Shown piece after piece: positions 36,395-47,407 of a stretch of 64,000 nt of DNA. The notes beneath the pieces were generated by a model that saw only the letters and a list, made by a program, of their open reading frames with translations, had not been told where the DNA came from and searched no databases. The stretch lies in NCBI GenBank assembly GCA_014925825.1, contig JACGCK010000159.1, positions 40,241-104,240 of the forward strand. The letters run 5' to 3'. Each line of letters begins with the position of its first letter. Position 1 is the first letter of the stretch. A program made the translations under genes and the position numbers. Source of the DNA: Pholiota molesta. Lineage: Eukaryota; Basidiomycota; Agaricomycetes; Agaricales; Strophariaceae.

Positions 36395-38888
36395 TTAGAT
36401 CCAGAATACCTCAACATTCGGAAGCGTTTCCAAGAGCGCGGATTTACAGAGATCCCTTTCCAGATAGTACGCCGCATTAATCGCACCAGGGTCAAGGCCG
36501 TAAATCTGGAGGTTCAGGCTGCGAAGGCGGCACAGCGGAAAAGACAGAGCGGACGTGCCCAACGCAAGCTGTGAAAAATCATCGATCAGTACATAGTCAC
36601 CAACCGAAAAAGAAAAGAAAAAAAAACAGAGACCAACAGCCACGCGAGACGACGAAATCAAGCACGCACCAGCGGCACATCTGGGCCTATAAGCGGATCG
36701 GACGTTCGTCCCCAACGCGAGAGGTTCCACATGGTGATGTTCAAGACCTCCAAGCGCGGCAGATTCGCAGCGAGATGGGTGAGCAGCTCCGGGTCGAAGC
36801 AGGCGACCAAAATATCCAGCCTCCGCAGCCGCGCAGTCGACGCAAAACCCTCCACGAGCAGTCGCACGCTCTCGAATGTCCAACGGTAGAAGATATCCAG
36901 CGAGACCAGCTTGAGCGAGACCAGCGTTGAGCTAAACTGATGTATGTAGGGGATCATCGAGTTGCGCTGGGCTTCCCATTCATGTTCATCCGCGGAGCTG
37001 TAGTGAATCGCTAGGTGCTCTAGCTGTGGGAGGGGCGTGGCGAAGCACTCCTGGGAGAAGAAAGGGTATTTCCGCCGCCGCCGGGGCGCAGCGTCAAAGA
37101 TGTCGAAGGGCGGCGACTCTCCTGTCGTGATGGCGAAATAAGTCAAATGCGAGCTATGTGTCTGGAAAAAACGCAGCAGGCCCGTGTAATCCGCTTTTCC
37201 CAGCATAAATACGTACGGCTGCACCAGCGTGAAGTGCGTCAGCGAGGAGAGATGAAGTTCTAGCAGTACGGGTGAGAGGTTGATCCGCCGCACCATGTCA
37301 TGGTTATTGTCGAATGTCAAGGAGCGGATGGTGTGACGATGGGACTGTAGAAATGGAAGTATCGTCTCTACCATGATAATGTCGTCGTTTTGTGTAGCAG
37401 TGGATGCGCGAGAAATCCGTAACGAAATGGTGTCTAGGTTGGGCAAGATACCATGCGAAAGATTCGGGAGAACTACGACGAGGTCTTCTACAGGAACTGT
37501 GAGCTCGAGCGATCGCAAGCTGGTACGAAATGTTGACCATCCGACGGGAAAGAAAGGGATAGCGGCCTGCTGCAAATACCAGTGCTCGGATCCGTGGATG
37601 TAAACCTCTAAACTCCTAAGCTCTTTCAGCAGGCCCATAATTGTTAGGAGATTCTGTGCGGCGACTTCAGCGGGTACTTCGAGCCCCATTATTTTCCCTA
37701 AAAGTGACGCTTTGATTGTCTTGTGAATCTTATTCGTGAAGTTGGCCACCGTTTCCATCTTTGATTTCTTTTTCGCGTCCTCTTGTACAGCCCTGCAGTT
37801 GTTCTCTTGTACAGCCCTGCAGATGGAGCCGGGACTGAGGATCAGCCTATGCAAACGACAAGCTACTGCTGGATCGCTACATGACAGAATCGTCATCAGT
37901 TCTTGTGCCTACAGGGATCCGAGATTCGCATGCACTTCCAGGATGAAAGGTCGACCTACGGTCTCCTCGACACCTTGCTGCATTTTTCTTGATATTCTCA
38001 TAATACTTACAGTACAATTTTTACATTGTCATGCATGATTATTAACTATATTGCGAAGCCTAAAAATCTTAAATCAGAGGCCATTGTTGTTAGACCTCGC
38101 TAGCGGCCGCAGCCGCCTCGCTCGGTCTTGGGAAATTTTGTTCTATGAATGACAATGGTCAAGGTGGCATTTCATTTTACATCAGTATATTGATGACTTG
38201 TACTTCAAGTTATTGGAAAATGTCGACAAATGCGCAACCCTCCTCAAACTGTGAAAGCTTGGTGAAAGCAGCTCGCTGTTGGCTCGCTGCTCACTGCATG
38301 AAATGCAAAGCTTCTGTTTTAAATTTCAAAAGAAGTCAACAAACCACAATCTTTATTGTTTAATCTATCATAAGTATTCTAACAACTTAAAAGAATGAAA
38401 TGAGCCCTTGAGGTTTGGGAATCAATTGGGCATCGAATCGAGCTTGCACCAAGCAGATTGAGCGCCAAACTTGCACAAACATTAGCACAACTTTCATGAA
38501 CATTAAGGATTCTTTCGACGGCTGGATGCTAGTGAAATGTTTGGTCGAGCATCAATAGAGGACGGGAACAAACATCTATAAATACATGCTTAGTAATTTC
38601 GAATGTGGGGGACCATTGCTTTCAGCAAGGTGAAATACTGGAGGACTCAAGGAGGACTACATGATCAAAATAACCAATTGTTACATACCATAATCTCACA
38701 AGGTTCCTATGCGTGTCCCTGGAGGACAGGGTTTCAATCGTACTTGTTCTGTATCGTTCGTTCATTGCGATGGCGAAGAGAGTACGATTGACACAGAGGA
38801 GCCTCTTGGTCTCTTCTGATGGAAGGAAGGTTGTGATGTGCTCCCATACTTTGTAGGGTAGATCCTGATGGTGCTTGAATCGGCGCAT
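36395..38888 (-). CDS. F-box protein, copy 3 (inverted), with an insertion in intron 1
   Basis: 526-aa model in three exons: 38888-38689, 37876-36670, 36568-36395. The protein is close to copy 1: F-box LPYKVWEHITTFLPSEETKR, LCVNRTLFAIAMNERYR, then the same LRR-like units. Three differences stand out. The paralogues' start codon (ATGCACCATCAG) is AAGCACCATCAG here, so translation would start six codons upstream at MRRF. Intron 1 has grown from about 110 to 812 bp by an insertion. A 24-bp tandem duplication repeats ICRAVQEN as NCRAVQED (about 37780-37830). All frames stay open, so it may still be functional. Confidence 0.8.
37947..38628. mobile_element. Insertion of about 680 bp in intron 1 of F-box copy 3
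   Basis: Alignment with intron 1 of copy 1 shows uninterrupted homology on both sides (CACTTCCAGG on the left, AAATACTGGAGGA on the right) with extra DNA between. Perfect 10-bp inverted repeats, CACCTTGCTG and CAGCAAGGTG, occur at about 37974-37983 and 38619-38628. I see no clear target-site duplication and no coding capacity. It is probably a non-autonomous DNA transposon; the hAT group is a guess from the CA..TG termini. Confidence 0.6.
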
Positions 38889-39232
38889 TTCGTCAAGAGG
38901 CTTCTTGTAAATGGCTTTTCGGCGATGATAGTATGATTGTGAGGGTTAGTGCAATGGATGAATTTGGATCACCTTGGATAACTGATTACTGATATAAAGA
39001 AAGGAGTAGGAGCGTTCTTTCTCCATCGGATATTAATCACCGCGATTAGTACTATTATGTATCTCGTTGTACAGCCTCGCTATTGTAATATTCATCAGAA
39101 TCAAAGATAGGTATCTGACTTTTTCTGCAACGGGTTTTATTAGCCGCAGTTAGTTGGCAGTTAGCCATGTGAACCCGTGAATCGCGCGCGCCCCGCCGAA
39201 AAGTCGCGTCCCCACGCTCAGAGTTCACCGTC

Positions 39233-39330
39233 GATTCACACTCTTTGGCGGGCGGCCACACCAGTTCACGCTTTTCTACTGGCGAATTCACACTTTCGAG
39301 CGCGCGATTCACAATTTAATTCACACTCTT
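39233..39330. repeat. ATTCACACTCTTTGG short repeats
   Basis: GATTCACACTCTTTGGCGGG at about 39233 and AATTCACACTCTTTGGTGGG at about 39316 are near-identical. Further AATTCACACTTTCGAGCGCG and GATTCACAATTT units lie between them. Interspersed short direct repeats of this kind are typical of subterminal regions of DNA transposons; no complete element is visible. Confidence 0.5.
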
Positions 39331-39829
39331 TGGTGGGGGCTCGGTGGCAATTGGCGACTTCTGCGCAGAGTTCGCGAGTTCCCCATTTGAGCTAAGAGTT
39401 GTTTTGGGCGCTTGCTGGTTCTCAGCCGTGGCCCGCCAGGCGCCTCAATTCCTCAATTCCCCTTCCCTTTCCTACCTCCCTCTCTGTACGCCTCCCTGCG
39501 CCATGTTATCTCTGTCAGCCTCGCGCTCGCTTTCCGCTCCCCTGTGTGCTTGCGCGCATCCCAAACGAAGGAACTCATTGGCGAAAGTTAAAAAAGGTTG
39601 AGCAGGCACCAAGCAGGCACATCAGAAAAGGTCGAACGGTGAGTTTCCCTGCCTGCAGGTGGCTAGAGCTCACTCCTGGGCTCGCCACCTGTCTCATTGC
39701 GCTCTTTCATTTTACTGACTTCAATTCTTCCTCTCTTTCGCCTGAATTCATTGCACTCGACGCTCCGCACCGTTCAACACACCCGAAAATTCAAAGGGCA
39801 ACCATCCCATCCCATCGCACGCTCTAGCG

Positions 39830-40016
39830 ACCACGGAAGTGCAATGATGTCAACTACGTTGTTGAGGATCACATCAGACACAGCTGCTGTAGGAAGCTCG
39901 GTAATGTTAAAAAAGGAAGGAACATCTACAGTCTGGATAAGTTCAATGTTGAATGCATGAATTTCGTGCTGCGTCCATTCGCTGTCCTGTTTAGCGGATC
40001 GTATGAGATCGGCCAT
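39830..40016 (-). pseudogene. N-terminal fragment of an expanded agaricomycete gene family
   Basis: An open frame from an ATG at 40016 reads MADLIRSAKQDSEWTQHEI, then AFNIELIQTVDVPSFF and VSDVILNNV. Short proteins starting MADLIRSAKSGS-WT are, from memory, a recurrent uncharacterised family in agaricomycetes. Here no continuation exon is found downstream on the minus strand, so I call it a truncated copy. No function is known. Confidence 0.5.
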
Positions 40017-40475
40017 CGTCGATATACTTATAGTCAGATAGTGTGTGTAATCATATGGATGGCGATGACAGTAGAGATGGTTCAAAAGCTTCAAAGCATT
40101 AGGCAAAGTTCAAAGAGCAAATCAAGAGAACGTTGATTGATTTCGTGCAGCGATCATCAGATTAGATTACGCGCGAATGCGCGAAATCGCGTCATGTGTT
40201 AGCAAAGGCGCCTCACTTGAGACGGCTACAGACGGCTTCGGGGCCATCTTTCGCCCTCGCGGCACACTCATTTTCTTTCTTCTTCCACCACAACAGAAGC
40301 GATACCGGCGAGGGAGACATCCATTTTTCTTGTATATGCATCTAATCACCTCTGCTTCAACGTGACAAGACGACCTCATCCGACGCGGTCAACAGGTCAT
40401 TAGCGAAATAGACAGGCTTCGCGCTGCGCTTGAGGTGCAATTGTCCTCCTTCCGAACGTACGCCCACAGACGCCA

Positions 40476-43400
40476 ATGCCGGCTTCAATAACATGTCGTG
40501 GCTTCGGTGCAGCTAGTCGTGTTGGATCTTATCTACAATGCCATCCGTCAATAACGCCGAAAGCAGGATATGCACCCATGGTATCTGCAACGCGTCACGA
40601 TAGATTTAATAGACGTGTGTTTTCTTCATCTTCGTCATCTTCCTCTTCCCATACCGTCCTACGAGCAAAGAGAACACTCCCAGCTTTCTTGAATTACCCA
40701 TATGGGACCCATACAGCGTTTTCACCTGCTACTTCCCGATGCCGTGATAGACAGGTTGATTTCCTCCTGACACTCACCGGACGAAGGCTGTATCAAAACA
40801 TTGCACCGAAACCTGAAGAATCCGATGTTGTCAAGCCAGAGCAACTCAGCCCACCACCACTACCACTACCACCAAGTATTTCAGCCACCGCGAAGCTGGC
40901 AGACCAAGCAAAAGCTCCAACGGACATTCCAACGCAGGCGGAACAACGACGGATAGACTGGACTATCGTGAAGCGGCTCATGGTTAATGTGTGGCCGAAG
41001 AACGACTGGAAGACGCGCTTGACGGTACTAGGAGGCTTTGGATTGCTGGTTTCTGCCAAGGTGCGTACTGAGCATTTTCATCTGTCCCACTGTCGACATC
41101 TCTATACGCACACATTTCTTTTTTTCGGTTTACTCTGCTTTTAATTCTTCCATATTTTTCCGCCATGTTCGAAGCAGATGTGTTTTTTTTGTGGATCGCT
41201 ACTTACATATTTTTTCTTCGTTTCCTGCCTTGTAGCTTCTCAATGTACAAGTTCCCCAAATCTTCAAGTCCATTATCGACACCCTCAATTTGGACATTGC
41301 TGCTTCTTCAACTGTATGGGTCCTTGCCGGATCATTAATTCTTGGATGTGCGCCCTCCTCTTCATCTCATGTTTTGATTTTCTAACCCTTGATCTGGAAT
41401 ACAGATGGTGCTGCCCGTATAGGCGCAACTCTCTCGAGCGAACTGCTGAACGCAGTCTTCGCCAACATCGGCCAACGCGCCATTCGTAAAGTCGCGCGGG
41501 AAACCTTCGAGCACCTCCTCAACATGGACCTAAGATTCCACCTGAGCCGGCAAACGGGGGGCTTGACACGGGCTATTGACCGCGGGACGAAGTATGCGAG
41601 TTTCTTTTTCTTTTTCATAGTCTTCGTTCGGATAGTGCACTAATTATTTCCATGTCTCCTCCCCCACAGAGGTATATCCTTCATATTGCAGGCTATTATC
41701 TTCCGCATTGCGCCTACGGCGCTAGAAATCAGTTTGGTTTGTGGTATCCTTGTGAGTAGGAACATTACATTCTCCATTTTCCTTTGATGATCGCTTATCT
41801 TGAAATCTTATCTTTGGCAGACGTATAAATTCGGATGGGATTTCGCTGCGATCACTGCTTTGGCCATGGTAGCTTATACATGGTTCACAGTCCGTACCAC
41901 CTCTTGGCGGTATGTGGAATCACATAGAGCTATGAATGGATTTAAACTGACTTCTCACTAGGACACGCTTCCGCCGGGAAGCTAATAAGGCGGACAACAA
42001 AGCTGCTACCGTGGCTGTAGATTCACTGATCAACTTCGAAGCCGTCAAGGTACGCACCTTGTCGTCGAAATTTTCTGTACTCAAATGAAAAGGCGAACTG
42101 ACGACTGAAATCATGCTTTCTTGCACCCTTCTCCACCTAGTAGCACTTCAACAATGAGAAATATGAGATCGCGCAATATGACAAGCACTTGTCCGAATAC
42201 GAAAAAGCCAGCGTGAAGATCACGACGTCGCTGGCGTATTTGAACTCGGGCCAGAATATCATTTTCTCCAGCGCGTTGACGATGGCGATGTTCTTGGCTG
42301 CGCAGGGAGTAGTAAATGGTTCGTATCTTTGATTAATATTTAGTATCCCGCGTTAAGGGCTGATGTGTCGTGATCTTCATGTTTTCAATAGGAACCATGA
42401 CTGTTGGCGACGTGGTCATGGTCAACCAGCTCATCTTCCAACTCTCACTTCCTCTCAACTTCCTGGGCACGATTTATCGTGAAATGAGGCAAAACCTGCT
42501 TGATATGGAAGTACTATACAAGCTCGTTGAGGAAAACACGCCTGCGAAGGTATGCTGACGCTACGCGCTGCGCTCATTCATTATATACCTATGCTAACTT
42601 TGTCTTCCTTGCTTTTGCAGGACGCACCCGATGCCAAACCCTTACGCCTGGAAGGCGGCTCGATCCGCTTCGAAAACGTCGCCTTCGCGTACCACCCCGA
42701 CCGCCCCATCTTCAAAAACCTATCCTTCACCGTCCCCGCCGGGAAGAAAGTCGCCATCGTCGGCCCCTCCGGCTGCGGAAAATCCACGATCTTCCGCCTG
42801 CTCTACCGCTTCTACGAGCCCTCCGCCGGGCGGATCCTGGTCGACGGCCAGAACATCACGCGCGTCACGCTCGAGTCGCTGCGGCGCGCGATCGGCGTCG
42901 TCCCGCAGGACACGCCGCTCTTCCACGCGGACATCATGCACAATGTGCGCTACGGGCGGCTCGACGCGAGCGACGCGGAGGTGCTCGAGGCGGCGCGCAA
43001 GGCGAATGTGGACCAGGCGATCGCGCGGCTGCCGGAGGGGTATAGGACGCAGGTGGGCGAGCGCGGGCTGATGATCAGCGGGGGCGAGAAGCAGCGCCTC
43101 GCGGTGGCGCGCGTGATGCTGAAGGACCCGCCGATTCTGTTCTTTGACGAAGCTGTGCGTGTTGTTTTTCTATTTTTGTATATAAAATCGTGTATTTTCT
43201 GATTTTTTTTTGTTGGATGTGAATTTTGGCGACGGTCTGTCCTTCCTTCTAGACCTCCGCTCTGGACGCCCATACGGAGTTCGAGCTCATGAAGAACATC
43301 AACACCGCACTTCTCGATAAAGCGCGCACGAGTATCTTTGTTGCGCATAGACTTCGGACAATAGTTGAATCCGGTATGTTCCTTCGGTTATATATATTTA

Positions 43401-43587
43401 TCATCTCAGTTAGGGACCGGGCGCTGATTTACACGTTTGTATAGACCTTATCATCGTGCTGAAAGAGGGCGAGGTGGTAGAGCAGGGCACCCATGACGAA
43501 CTGATGAAGCTGAGGGGGCTATACTATGGGATGTGGCAACAACAGGCCTCTTTGGAGGGAATGGAGGAAAACGAGAAGGAGTCATAA
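40476..43587 (+). CDS. ATM1: Mitochondrial ABC transporter Atm1 (ABCB7 type)
   Basis: 757 aa in 11 exons: 40476-41060, 41236-41347, 41405-41591, 41670-41751, 41821-41909, 41962-42049, 42144-42318, 42392-42549, 42621-43154, 43253-43373, 43445-43587; all phases agree. The Ser/Arg-rich N-terminus is a mitochondrial presequence. One six-TM domain contains [20 protein letters not shown] and the glutathione-site region ([15 protein letters not shown]). The nucleotide-binding domain has Walker [11 protein letters not shown]-loop [10 protein letters not shown], signature ISGGEKQR, Walker B ILFFDEATSALD (split by an intron) and H-loop VAHRLRT. It sits in the inner membrane and exports a glutathione-linked sulfur species for cytosolic Fe-S assembly. 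Exon 7 starts at a TAG-TAG tandem acceptor. Confidence 0.97.
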
Positions 43588-45370
43588 CGTTGTTTAAGTG
43601 CTCCCAGTTCTTTCTCCAACGCATCTTCACCACTCAGACTCTGATCCCATCTAATGATACTCAGACGGGATTCTAGATAATTAACGTTATTCTTCAATGT
43701 AATGTCCCAACCTCAAAGGACTATATAACACTGCTCTTCCTCGGCCGAAAGCTTCCACGTTTGAGCCGAAGATTCGTCTCCTCTGACTCTGAGGAAGATG
43801 TTGAAGATGACCAGGAATCAGGTTATGTAGGTCAACGTGCCGCATTGTAAGGAAGCTTTCAAAGACCTCCGGTCCTTTTCGGTGAGGAATTCAATGTTCG
43901 AGCCGCGTTCTTGGTCATGAATTAATTCCAGACCTTGCTTCTTGCATACATATATTTTTCCATGATGATAGGAGTGATCCAGGCCGCAGCGAGAGCTCGC
44001 ATTCCCACCGTCAAAATCCATCTTGCGATGTGTCTTAGCTGTCAGAGGGTGAGCGCCCACTGGCACCAAAAATACCCTCTGGATTCCGTCGCAATTCGCA
44101 CCATCAATGCTTCACCTCATCAAACTTTCCGTTACCTCGAGACTTTTATCTCCCATGTGCAGCTGCGACCGTCGATGGAATCGGACATTGGAGCAGCAAG
44201 GCAGCGTGAGTCTTTGTTCTTCCAACGGTCAACCAGCCCCGTGGAAGTTGATGAGACACGTTGCGAAACATTGTCAATTTGCAGTACAGGTGTATGGTGG
44301 CACCTTGAGTGGCACCACTACTCCACACCAGTCGTCTGACCAGTGCCACTAGCATGTGTCGTTGATAGAACTTATTGGGCGCCTATTATACCCGGTTAGC
44401 AGGTCAAGGCAGAATCGGAGGACCTCGATATAGTCCTTCAAGCAGCGAGGAATCAACGAGGAATGGGCGATCTGGTTGCAAACCTTGATACAAACATCAG
44501 CGTTTCGGCGCTGTGGCAGCGCCTGGCAGCGCTCTGATATCTGATCACCGACTCAGTATCGGGCATTTCTCTCCTCAGTAAAATGGTGGGGTGCTTGCGA
44601 TTTGTCATTGGGCAACTCGGAGTGGGTCAGCACCTTGATAGAAATGTACGTGGTCATGTTTGGGTCAGGGTGCTCCTCTTTCTGTTCAGTGCGGCGCAGT
44701 TGTGTTTACGGGCCTTCAAATACGGATGTGCGTCTTATTCAGCCCACAAAGTGATTAAGAATGAAGGCTATGTATGTAGAATCTCTGTACGATGTTTCAA
44801 GATTGATAACGAGGGAGAATGTAGCTGTGTTGTGTAGAGTAGAAGTCTAAATATAATGTATGATGTATTAATATACGAATGCCAAGACCCTTTGCTTGAT
44901 GCTTGCCACCTCTTGAAGCCTCTTGATTGATTGCAACTGACGGCCCCAATCGGCCAGCATCACAAACATCACAATGCGCAATGCCTATCCGGCAGCGGAA
45001 GAAGTGCGATGAATGAATGCCTCCGGCATTGACGGTGGGCTGTGTAATTACTGATTCCTGTCATGACTTGGGACATGGGACAGGTGTAAGGAATGCTATA
45101 AAAGCACGTCCTTTCTAGCCAGAATCCCCAGCAAAGTGCCCGGTGCAACTTTTCTGACATTCACATCACTCGGTATAGCCGCCTCCTCCGATTTTTATTG
45201 GAGTTTGGAACTGATTTCTCGTCCTCATAGAATCTAGGCTGGTCCTATACGTTCTTCGAACCTCACGAACCCTTTACGACGTAGGTCCCAATATTACTGT
45301 GTTCAGAACGGCACCTAACATTCTTTGGCGCTATGTAGATTTCAACTTAATCCCTTCTACATTTATCAAC
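43588..45370. other. Intergenic region between ATM1 and the repeat secreted protein
   Basis: Only short overlapping open frames of up to 134 codons occur, with no motif I can name. The last 300 bp carry the promoter of the next gene (TATA at 45097) and a pyrimidine-rich leader that may contain a 5' UTR intron. Confidence 0.4.
45097..45104 (+). promoter_or_regulatory. TATA box (TATAAAAG) of the repeat secreted protein
   Basis: TATAAAAG lies 274 bp before the ATG at 45371. That distance suggests a long leader of about 240 bp. The element is isolated in otherwise non-TATA-like sequence. Confidence 0.45.
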
Positions 45371-46230
45371 ATGCAACTCACTTCTACCTTCGTTTTGGCT
45401 GCGGTCTTCGCTCTCAAGGCCACCAGCGTCGCCGCCATGCCCTTCGTAAGTCACCTTCCTAATACTGTAGCGCAATTTCTCACTCACATAAATGCAGTAC
45501 TCTGACGACGTTGCCTCCGTCGAGGCCCGTGATGTCGCTTACTTCGACAATGAAATCGACGCACGCGCCTTCGACGACGAGTTTGAACTTGACGCTCGTG
45601 AATTTGACGACGAATTCGAGCTCGAAGCCCGTGACTTCGACGATGAGTTCGAGCTTGAGGCCCGCGACTTCGATGACTTCGAGGAGGTTGAAGCCCGAAT
45701 TTTCAGCCCCTCGCACGCTATCGCCGCTGCCCGCACTGTCAGCAAGATTCCCGTCCGCGGCGGCGCGCACATCGGCGGCGCACGCACCGGTGGCGCACAC
45801 CTCGGCGGTGCGCACTCCCTTGGTGGACGTCTCCCAGGCCGAGTACGTCGTCTCGATCGTTGATCCGAGTTACAGAAAGTGCTCATGCATAAATTCTTTA
45901 TTGCTTCAGCTCCACACCGGCGCAACTGCTGGTCGCCGCATTGGCGGTGGATTGAGGACCGGACTCAGGCAAGGAGGCCGTCTCCCTGGCCACCTCCACA
46001 CTGGCGCCCGTGGTGCTGGCCGTCTCGCCGGTGGCCGCAGCGGTGCACGCGTCCCCGGACGTGTCTCGCGATTCGAAAACAAGGTCCACAGCGAGGCCAG
46101 CGAGATGAAGTCTGAGCAGAACCAGATCAAGTCAGCGGAGGCCCGACTCAAGAAGCAAGGCTCGGAGATGAAGCTCCAGGAGACCATCCACAAGGACAGG
46201 CAACAGCTCCAACAAGATGGCGCTTTCTAA
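45371..46230 (+). CDS. Secreted protein with an 11-residue acidic repeat and a Gly/His/Arg-rich domain
   Basis: 246 aa in three exons: 45371-45445, 45498-45842, 45910-46230. The signal peptide is MQLTSTFVLAAVFALKATSVAA. Residues about 35-85 form a period-11 array, consensus ARxFDDEFELE, with AR recurring every 11 residues for about five near-perfect units. A strongly basic Gly/His/Ala/Arg stretch follows (GGAHIGGARTGGAHLGGAHS). A partial duplication, GGRLPGRLHTGA and GGRLPGHLHTGA, spans the exon 2/3 junction and confirms the splice. The last 55 residues are a charged coiled-coil-like helix (SEMKSEQNQIKSAEARL). I know no function. Each unit is preceded by ELEAR, a plausible processing site, so it could release repeat peptides; a cell-wall or matrix protein is the other reading. 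Confidence 0.82.
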
Positions 46231-46369
46231 GTGGTTCAATTAGGATAGTTATTATGTAGCGCTGAAATGCAATCTCGTTTGATGTGAGCTTGTGGGTGAA
46301 CTTGAGAAACTATGATACATATATTTCCACTATTCCTACAGGTGGATTGCTATCTGATATCGCAGTGCG

Positions 46370-47407
46370 TCAATATGATACTGGATTGATCTCGGTTTTC
46401 ATCTTCTCCAAAAACACAGGTGGGATCCGTATGTAAGACATTTGAAGATCTTGCACTCTGTCGAAGGCCTGGTCGAAAGAGATCTCAGCTGGGGGCTGGG
46501 GCTGTTCGCTGAGATATTGTTCAACCTGTTCGATGGTTTTGACTGTATCGCTTAACGCTTGAATACGACCCAGTAATCCTTCAACGGAAGTTTCAGAAGG
46601 ATCGAATTGGCGCACGGCGAGGGCATCTGTTGCGGGCATCGTTGTAAGTGTAAGTTATTACAAAGTTTATGGAGAATTTGACGAGGGCTAACCTGCTTTT
46701 GCCCCGTCGAATTTGGCCAAATGAGTACGTGCCACAGAGCGCGCGAAATGCGCGTTGGCGCTGCTCAGAGGATTGCTAAATAAATCCATATCAAGAGCTT
46801 TGGTAGCAAAGCTTTCGGCGATGTCGAATCTAGTTGCGCGACATCCTGTAAGTGACTAGAGTTCGTCAAAAATTACATGTCGAGACTTGCTTATTGAGCT
46901 TCAAAGAAACAGCTGCCATATTGTTCATAGCATCGGGTGTCGGAAACGTAGAGATGGAAGAAGAGTACAGCATCTCAGCCCGGGCGATATTAATATCATC
47001 ACCCTTCTTGAATTCTTCGTTTCCCTTTAGATAGACAATCACCACACAATTGGGTGTCGGCCCAAACGTTCTCAAAAGTTCCAACCGGATTCACTCACCT
47101 TTTCCTTCATATCCGTTGCAGACATCAACATCTCGAATTCAGACAGTTTCTCATCTTCCATAATCCAGCTCCTCTTCTCGAGTGAAATGAGGGCGTGTCT
47201 GTTGGCCGCGCATTGCCTCTCATAGTACGCTGCGACTTTATCAAAGAATTCCTGCCAGGCGGGCGATAGTCCTTCCGGGATCTTGAACAGCTCCACGACC
47301 TTCGGTGGGTTGGCGATTTCGTTCTTCATGAATTGCATGAACTCGTCGAGCGCCTGTGGATCAGCAAGAAGCTCGGCGGCTCGAGCATTTAGAGCATCTT
47401 GGTCCAT
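46370..47407 (-). CDS. TPR-domain protein
   Basis: 278 aa in four exons: 47407-47099, 47024-46891, 46829-46693, 46626-46370. After an N-terminal helical region (MDQDALNARAAELLADPQAL) comes a TPR-like block, KEKGNEEFKKGDDINIARAE, then NNMAAVSLKLNKFDIAESFA and ARTHLAKFDGAKADALAVRQ, typical of a three-repeat co-chaperone-type TPR. The C-terminus is a short helical tail ending FLEKMKTEINPVSY. Intron 2 uses a GC donor (AA/GCAAGT...CTAG). No other reading gives the continuous TPR helix without a stop. The partner is unknown; Hsp70/Hsp90 binding is possible but not shown. Confidence 0.82.

Larger units (their letters stand above)
38889..40475. other. Intergenic region with a duplicated leader, short repeats and a gene fragment
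   Basis: 38889-39075 mirrors the 5' flanks of F-box copies 1 and 2, ending at ATTAATCACCGCGATTA. 39180-39360 holds repeated (GA)ATTCACACTCTTTGG units in GC-rich DNA. 39360-39800 has only low-complexity open frames. A fragment of an unknown gene lies at 39830-40016. 40100-40475 is the ATM1 promoter side. Confidence 0.5.
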
